Below are positions 59,312-64,000 of a stretch of 64,000 nt of DNA, piece by piece. How positions within the stretch are numbered: position 1 is the first letter of the stretch; each line of letters starts with the position of its first letter. Made by a program: the position numbers and the translations under genes. A model generated the notes under the pieces. That model saw only the letters and a list, made by a program, of their open reading frames with translations. It had not been told where the DNA came from and ran no database searches. Origin of the DNA: Peteryoungia aggregata LMG 23059 (GTDB lineage: Bacteria; Pseudomonadota; Alphaproteobacteria; Rhizobiales; Rhizobiaceae); NCBI RefSeq assembly GCF_030814435.1, contig NZ_JAUSUW010000004.1, positions 124,001 through 188,000 on the forward strand. Direction: 5' to 3'.

Positions 59312-61375
59312 ATGACTGAGTCGCCCGCCCTCAAACCCGCCGTCACGGACTGGAAAGGGCCTCACGGCCTACCGGAATTCGCAAAGATCGGAGACGACGA
59401 CTATGCACCGGCCTTCGAGACCGCTCTCGAGGAGCACGAGGCCGAGATCGATGCGATCGCTGACAATGCCCAACCGCCAACCTTCGCCAACACCATCATT
59501 GCGCTCGAGATTGCGGGCGACGCCTTGTCTCGCGTGTCAGCACTGTTCTGGAACCGCGCCGGTGCCCACACCAATCCGCAAATCCAGGCGCTCGAACGCG
59601 AAATCGCACCGAAGATGTCAAGGCACCATTCGAAGATCGGCATGAATGCTGCCTTGTTCGAACGCATCGACAACCTCTGGAACCGACGTGACGACCTTGG
59701 TCTGTCTCATGAGGAAAAACGCGTACTCGAACGTCATTGGAAGGGTTTCGTGAAGGCGGGTGCCAAGCTACCGAAAGCACAACAGGAGCGGCTGGCTGCC
59801 ATCAACGAACGGCTCGCAAGCCTCGGCGCCAACTTCGGCCAGAACGTCCTTGCAGACGAGTCGTCCTGGATACTGCCCTTGTCAGGCGAAGAAGATCTCG
59901 CCGGCATCCCCATCTTCCTGCGCGAAGCCATGGCCTCTGCTTCTGCAGCGCATGGGGGCGGCCATGGCCATGTCGTCACACTGTCTCGTTCAATCATCGA
60001 ACCGTTCCTGACCTTCTCGGAACGCCGGGATCTGCGCGAAGTCGCTTTCAGGGCCTGGACATCGCGCGGCATCAATGGCGGCGCGACGGACAACAGGGAT
60101 ATCGTCAAGGAGACGCTAGCGCTTCGGGCAGAAAAGGCGGAACTCCTCGGCTACGGGAACTACGCCTCCTACAAGCTCGACAACACCATGGCGAAGACGC
60201 CGGAGGCAGTGAACGGCCTATTGATGCAGGTCTGGGACAAGGCCGTGTCACAGGCACGTGTCGAGGAGACGGAACTGGCTGCCCTGATTGCCGACGAGGG
60301 CAAGAACCACGAGGTCGCGCCCTGGGACTGGCGTCACTATGCCGAAAAGCTTCGGGCTCGGAAATTCGATTTTTCCGAAGCGGAGCTGAAGCCCTATCTA
60401 CAGCTCGAAAAGATCATTGAGGCGTGTTTCGATGTCGCCGGTCGCCTATTCGGCATTCGCGCCGTACCCCTCACCAAGGTCGTCGGCTATCACCCGGATG
60501 TGCGCGTCTTCGAGATACGTGACCGCGACGATAAGCTGGTCGCCCTCTTCCTCGGCGATTACTTCGCTCGGCCCTCGAAGCGCTCTGGCGCCTGGATGAG
60601 CAGCTTCCAGGCACAGCATCGGCTCCCCCTGAAGAACGGCCGGCAGGGCGAGCTGCCAATCATCTACAATGTCTGCAACTTCGCCAAGCCCGAGCCGGGA
60701 AGACCTGCACTCCTGTCTCTGGACGATGCGCGCACGCTCTTCCACGAATTCGGGCATGCCGCCCATGGCATGCTGTCTGATGTCACTTATCCCTCAGTAT
60801 CCGGCACGGGCGTCTCGCGGGACTTTGTCGAACTGCCCTCGCAACTCTACGAGCACTGGCTGACCGTGCCGGAGATCCTCAAGACATATGCGGTGCACTA
60901 TCAGACGGGCGAGCCGATGCCGCAGTCCATGCTCGACAAGGTACTTGCCGCCCGCACCTTCAATGCCGGCTTCAACACGGTCGAGTTCACGTCGTCCGCG
61001 CTTGTCGATATGGCCTTCCATACGCAAGGGCCGGTCGAGGATCCGATGGCTGTGCAGGCCGAGGTGCTGGCGAAGATCGGCATGCCGGCCTCGATCGTCA
61101 TGCGCCACGCCACGCCGCACTTCCAGCACGTGTTCTCGGGCGATGGCTACTCTGCCGGCTATTATTCCTACATGTGGTCGGAAGTGCTCGATGCCGATGC
61201 CTTCGCTGCCTTCGAGGAAACCGGCAATCCTTTCGATCCGGACATGGCGCGGAAGCTCAAGACCCATATCTATTCATCGGGAGGATCGGTCGATCCGGAG
61301 GATGCCTACAAGGCCTTCCGTGGCAAGATGCCGAGCCCGGAGGCTATGCTGAAGAAGAAAGGGCTTGCGGCTTAA
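59312..61375 (+). CDS. dcp: M3 family metallopeptidase (Dcp/oligopeptidase A type)
   Basis: Encodes 687 residues from the ATG at 59312, seven bases after AAGGAGG. Zinc site HEFGH at 478-482 (ARTLFHEFGHAAHGML), followed by SGTGVSRDFVELPSQLYEHW with the third ligand Glu. Length and the long helical N-terminal domain match Dcp and PrlC. No signal peptide, so a cytoplasmic enzyme that degrades short peptides. Dcp versus oligopeptidase A cannot be separated by eye. Confidence 0.95.
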   Translation: MTESPALKPAVTDWKGPHGLPEFAKIGDDDYAPAFETALEEHEAEIDAIADNAQPPTFANTIIALEIAGDALSRVSALFWNRAGAHTNPQIQALEREIAPKMSRHHSKIGMNAALFERIDNLWNRRDDLGLSHEEKRVLERHWKGFVKAGAKLPKAQQERLAAINERLASLGANFGQNVLADESSWILPLSGEEDLAGIPIFLREAMASASAAHGGGHGHVVTLSRSIIEPFLTFSERRDLREVAFRAWTSRGINGGATDNRDIVKETLALRAEKAELLGYGNYASYKLDNTMAKTPEAVNGLLMQVWDKAVSQARVEETELAALIADEGKNHEVAPWDWRHYAEKLRARKFDFSEAELKPYLQLEKIIEACFDVAGRLFGIRAVPLTKVVGYHPDVRVFEIRDRDDKLVALFLGDYFARPSKRSGAWMSSFQAQHRLPLKNGRQGELPIIYNVCNFAKPEPGRPALLSLDDARTLFHEFGHAAHGMLSDVTYPSVSGTGVSRDFVELPSQLYEHWLTVPEILKTYAVHYQTGEPMPQSMLDKVLAARTFNAGFNTVEFTSSALVDMAFHTQGPVEDPMAVQAEVLAKIGMPASIVMRHATPHFQHVFSGDGYSAGYYSYMWSEVLDADAFAAFEETGNPFDPDMARKLKTHIYSSGGSVDPEDAYKAFRGKMPSPEAMLKKKGLAA

Positions 61376-61400
61376 GGTACGCAGGACCGAGCAAAACCGA

Positions 61401-61424
61401 CGCCGGCGGTAACCATCGCCGGCG
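61401..61424 (+). terminator. Hairpin after the M3 peptidase gene
   Basis: CGCCGGCG (61401-61408) pairs with CGCCGGCG (61417-61424), eight-base loop, extended by CCGA/TCGG outside. It begins 26 bases after the stop. The tail is GGGCGTTTCCCCCTTT, only weakly T-rich. The rest of 61425-61532 should hold the typA promoter, not clearly seen. Confidence 0.45.
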
Positions 61425-61532
61425 CATCGGGCGTTTCCCCCTTTCGCAAATGCAAAAAACAAGGTATGAGCGCGCCAAAGTAAATCGGCGCCACTCTCCC
61501 GTATTGCGCCCCAGCTATCAGAGATCACAAAC

Positions 61533-63359
61533 ATGAAAATGCGCAACATCGCGATTATCGCGCACGTCGACCATGGAAAAACGACCCTTGTGGACGAGCT
61601 TCTGAAGCAGTCGGGCTCTTTCCGTGAGAACCAGCGCACCGCCGAGCGCATGATGGACTCGAACGACCTCGAAAAGGAACGTGGCATCACGATCCTTGCC
61701 AAGGCGACCTCCATCGAGTGGAAGGGCCACCGCATCAACATCGTCGACACGCCCGGCCACGCCGACTTCGGTGGTGAAGTTGAGCGTATCCTCTCGATGG
61801 TCGACGGCGCGATCGTTCTGGTCGACTCTTCCGAAGGCCCGATGCCGCAGACCAAGTTCGTTGTCGGCAAGGCGCTGAAGGTCGGTCTTCGTCCGATCGT
61901 TGCGATCAACAAGATCGACCGTCCGGACGGCCGCCACGAGGAAGTCATCAACGAAGTCTTCGACCTTTTCGCCAACCTCGACGCGACCGACGATCAGCTC
62001 GACTTCCCGATCCTTTACGGTTCTGGCCGCGATGGCTGGATGAACGTCAACCCAGAAGGCCCGAAGGACGCCGGCCTCGCGCCGCTTCTCGATCTCGTGC
62101 TTGAACACGTTCCGGAGCCCAAGGTTGAAGAAGGCCCGTTCCGCATGATCGGCACGCTTCTGGAAGCCAACCCCTTCCTCGGCCGTATCATCACCGGTCG
62201 TATCGCTTCCGGCTCGATCAAGCCGAACCAGGCCGTCAAGGTTCTCTCCCAGGACGGCAAGACCGTTGAAACCGGCCGCATCTCGAAGATCCTCGCGTTC
62301 CGCGGCATCGAGCGCCAGCCGATCGAAGAAGCCCATGCAGGTGACATCGTCGCCATCGCTGGCCTCTCCAAGGGCACCGTTGCCGACACCTTCTGCGATC
62401 CGTCGATCACCGAAGCCATGACGGCACAGCCGATCGACCCGCCGACGGTCACCATGTCCTTCCTCGTCAACGACAGCCCGCTCGCCGGCACCGAAGGTGA
62501 CAAGGTCACGAGCCGCGTTATCCGCGATCGTCTGTTCAAGGAAGCCGAAGGCAATGTCGCGCTGAGAATTGAAGAATCTGACGGCAAGGACTCCTTCTTC
62601 GTGTCCGGCCGTGGCGAATTGCAGCTGGCCGTTCTGATCGAGACCATGCGTCGCGAAGGCTTCGAGCTTGCCGTTTCGCGTCCGCGCGTCGTCATGCACA
62701 AGGACGAGAACGGCACCACCATGGAGCCAATCGAAGAAGTCGTGATCGACGTCGACGAAGAGCATTCCGGCGTCGTCGTTCAGAAGATGTCCGAGCGCAA
62801 GGGCGAGATGGTCGAGCTTCGTCCGTCGGGCGGCAGCCGCGTCCGCCTGCGCTTCTACGCGCCGACCCGTGGCCTCATCGGCTACCAGTCGGAACTGCTG
62901 ACAGATACGCGCGGCACGGCGATCATGAACCGCCTTTTCCACGACTATCAGCCCTTCAAGGGCGCGATCACCGGTCGCGTCAACGGCGTCCTTCTTTCCA
63001 ACCAGTCCGGTGAAGCCGTCGCCTATGCGATGTTCAACCTGGAAGATCGTGGCCCGATGATCATCGAGCCAGGCGAGAAGGTCTATGCCGGCATGATCAT
63101 CGGCATTCATACCCGTGACAACGACCTCGAGGTCAACGTCCTCAAGGGCAAGCAGCTGACCAACATCCGTTCGGCCGGCAAGGACGAAGCCGTCAAGCTC
63201 ACCCCGCCGATCCGCATGACGCTCGACCGCGCGCTCTCCTGGATTCAGGACGACGAGCTGATGGAAGTCACGCCGAAGTCGATCCGCCTACGCAAGATGT
63301 TCCTCGATGCGAACGACCGCAAGCGCATGGACAAGGCCAAGGCTTCCATCGCCGGTTAA
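61533..63359 (+). CDS. typA: Translational GTPase TypA/BipA
   Basis: Encodes 608 residues, the normal size. Ribosome-binding GTPase of the EF-G family used under stress and in 50S assembly. G1 is AHVDHGKT (10-17), G2 in KERGITILAKATS, G3 DTPGHADFGGEV, G4 NKIDRPDGRH. Domains II, III and V follow, with the BipA C-terminal domain (SAGKDEAVKLTPPIRMTLD). Shine-Dalgarno is weak (AGAGA). Followed by a terminator. Confidence 0.98.
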   Translation: MKMRNIAIIAHVDHGKTTLVDELLKQSGSFRENQRTAERMMDSNDLEKERGITILAKATSIEWKGHRINIVDTPGHADFGGEVERILSMVDGAIVLVDSSEGPMPQTKFVVGKALKVGLRPIVAINKIDRPDGRHEEVINEVFDLFANLDATDDQLDFPILYGSGRDGWMNVNPEGPKDAGLAPLLDLVLEHVPEPKVEEGPFRMIGTLLEANPFLGRIITGRIASGSIKPNQAVKVLSQDGKTVETGRISKILAFRGIERQPIEEAHAGDIVAIAGLSKGTVADTFCDPSITEAMTAQPIDPPTVTMSFLVNDSPLAGTEGDKVTSRVIRDRLFKEAEGNVALRIEESDGKDSFFVSGRGELQLAVLIETMRREGFELAVSRPRVVMHKDENGTTMEPIEEVVIDVDEEHSGVVVQKMSERKGEMVELRPSGGSRVRLRFYAPTRGLIGYQSELLTDTRGTAIMNRLFHDYQPFKGAITGRVNGVLLSNQSGEAVAYAMFNLEDRGPMIIEPGEKVYAGMIIGIHTRDNDLEVNVLKGKQLTNIRSAGKDEAVKLTPPIRMTLDRALSWIQDDELMEVTPKSIRLRKMFLDANDRKRMDKAKASIAG

Positions 63360-63391
63360 CTTCGCCCTCCTCGCAGGACAATAAAATGAAG

Positions 63392-63424
63392 AGCCCCCGT
63401 GAGCATCCACTCCGGGGGCTTTTC
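63392..63424 (+). terminator. Terminator of typA
   Basis: AGCCCCCG (63392-63399) pairs with CGGGGGCT (63413-63420), 13-base loop, followed by TTTCC. About 33 bases after the typA stop. The stem is strong and the T-run short. Confidence 0.75.
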
Positions 63425-63547
63425 CATGCTTGGGCATAGGGTGGCGACTAGACGCCAGGCGCGCGCCAAGCCCAGTGAGAGCCGGCGGGTCTGCACACGC
63501 CCCGCGCAGAAGGCGCCTGACGCCAGCCTGTGACGCCCAGACAAACG

Positions 63548-63578
63548 AAAAAACCTCCGGCTCGCACCGGAGGTTTTT
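63548..63578 (-). terminator. Terminator of carD
   Basis: AAAAACCTCCGG (63549-63560) pairs with CCGGAGGTTTTT (63567-63578), loop CTCGCA. Symmetrical A and T flanks make it usable from both directions; it lies 22 bases past the carD stop and behind the typA terminator. The stretch 63425-63547 holds no gene. Confidence 0.88.
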
Positions 63579-63600
63579 CAAGGAGAAGAAGAAGGATGCC

Positions 63601-64000
63601 TCAGGCAGCTTCTTCCTGTGCATCGTCTTCTTCGATCGTCTTGCCGCGCTTGGGACCCTTGGCGAGATTGACCTCGACAAGGCGAACGGCTTCCGTCTCG
63701 GACATCTTGTTCACGGCAGCGATTTCGCGAGCCATGCGGTCGAGAGCAGCCTCATAGAGCTGGCGCTCGGAGTAGGACTGCTCTGGCTGGTTCTCGGCGC
63801 GATAGAGGTCGCGAACGACCTCGGCGATCGAGATCAGGTCACCGGAATTGATCTTGGCATCGTATTCCTGCGCACGACGCGACCACATGGTGCGCTTGAC
63901 GCGGGCCTTGCCCTGAACCACCTTCAGCGCGCGGTCGACGAAATCGGTCTCGGACAGCTTGCGCATCCCGATGCTCACGGCCTTGGCGACCGGAACCTTC
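63601..64000 (-). CDS. carD: CarD family transcriptional regulator, 5' part outside
   Basis: C-terminal part (about 133 residues) of a CarD/CdnL-like factor, which binds RNA polymerase and stabilises open promoter complexes. Visible features: GMRKLSETDFVDRALKVVQG, ARVKRTMWSRRAQEYDAKI and RDLYRAENQPEQSYSERQLY, the helical DNA-binding domain. The frame stays open to the right edge (KVPVAKAVSIG...), so the N-terminal polymerase-interacting domain is outside. A GTG at 63978 is internal. Ends in an acidic tail EEDDAQEEAA. Confidence 0.95.
   Translation of the reverse strand, partial: KVPVAKAVSIGMRKLSETDFVDRALKVVQGKARVKRTMWSRRAQEYDAKINSGDLISIAEVVRDLYRAENQPEQSYSERQLYEAALDRMAREIAAVNKMSETEAVRLVEVNLAKGPKRGKTIEEDDAQEEAA

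Noticed and set aside
61518-63110. 530-codon minus-strand frame
   Set aside because: Antisense of typA.

Overview
The window looks like a piece of the main chromosome of a Rhizobiaceae member (Rhizobium/Agrobacterium/Allorhizobium type). It is GC-rich with strong GC3 bias. It carries an F1-only atpHAGDC operon, an mdh-sucCDAB-lpdA cluster, an Omp19-type lipoprotein, an IalB-family protein, an alphaproteobacterial Mic60-like gene beside hemC-hemD-hemY, and one perfect CtrA-type box. Species cannot be named from this. Almost everything is core chromosome: I see no rRNA, tRNA, CRISPR array, prophage or insertion sequence. No gene-free stretch exceeds about 300 bases; the longest are 29775-30062, 43627-43905, 50649-50911, 6244-6506, 63360-63600 and 51416-51651, and they hold only promoters, hairpins or nothing recognisable.

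Left part (1-13.5 kb): the 3' end of a GMC oxidoreductase gene, the F1 ATP synthase operon (atpHAGDC, minus strand), a small membrane protein, priA, an acyltransferase divergent from xerC, a TraB/GumN-like protein, and a DUF2867/cytochrome b561 pair. Central metabolism (13.5-29.8 kb, all minus strand): mdh-sucC-sucD-sucA-sucB, followed in the same direction by a MAPEG protein, a secreted protein, an SDR and lpdA. Upstream lie zapE and omp19, then sdhCDAB. Together these encode the TCA steps from 2-oxoglutarate to oxaloacetate, with the E3 subunit, next to the ATP synthase that uses the resulting proton gradient.

Middle (30-44.6 kb): a small secreted protein behind a CtrA box; a tsaD-gpsA-YciI-EVE-methyltransferase run on the minus strand; a divergent hemC-hemD-mic60-hemY-terB-amidotransferase run on the plus strand; an MFS exporter; yggT-DUF167 convergent with ppa; a secreted protein, a GNAT enzyme and a Bax inhibitor-1 protein.

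Right part (44.8-64 kb): a YbbAP-type ABC exporter divergent from the esterase tesA, then thpR, a low-molecular-weight tyrosine phosphatase, phhB, a DUF1232 protein, an IalB-family protein, rlmN, a LysE exporter, an unrecognised 265-residue protein, an SDR, a parDE locus whose toxin is frameshifted, argG, a Bcr/CflA exporter, an unknown protein, an M3 peptidase, typA and the C-terminal part of carD.

I found no large undescribed system. The observations most worth a second look are the broken parE behind an intact parD, the unknown protein at 53647-54444 with an ordered His...Cys pattern reminiscent of permuted papain-fold enzymes, the ppa terminator embedded in the coding end of the opposing DUF167 gene, the CtrA box at 30027-30042, and the large hairpin splitting sucCD from sucAB.
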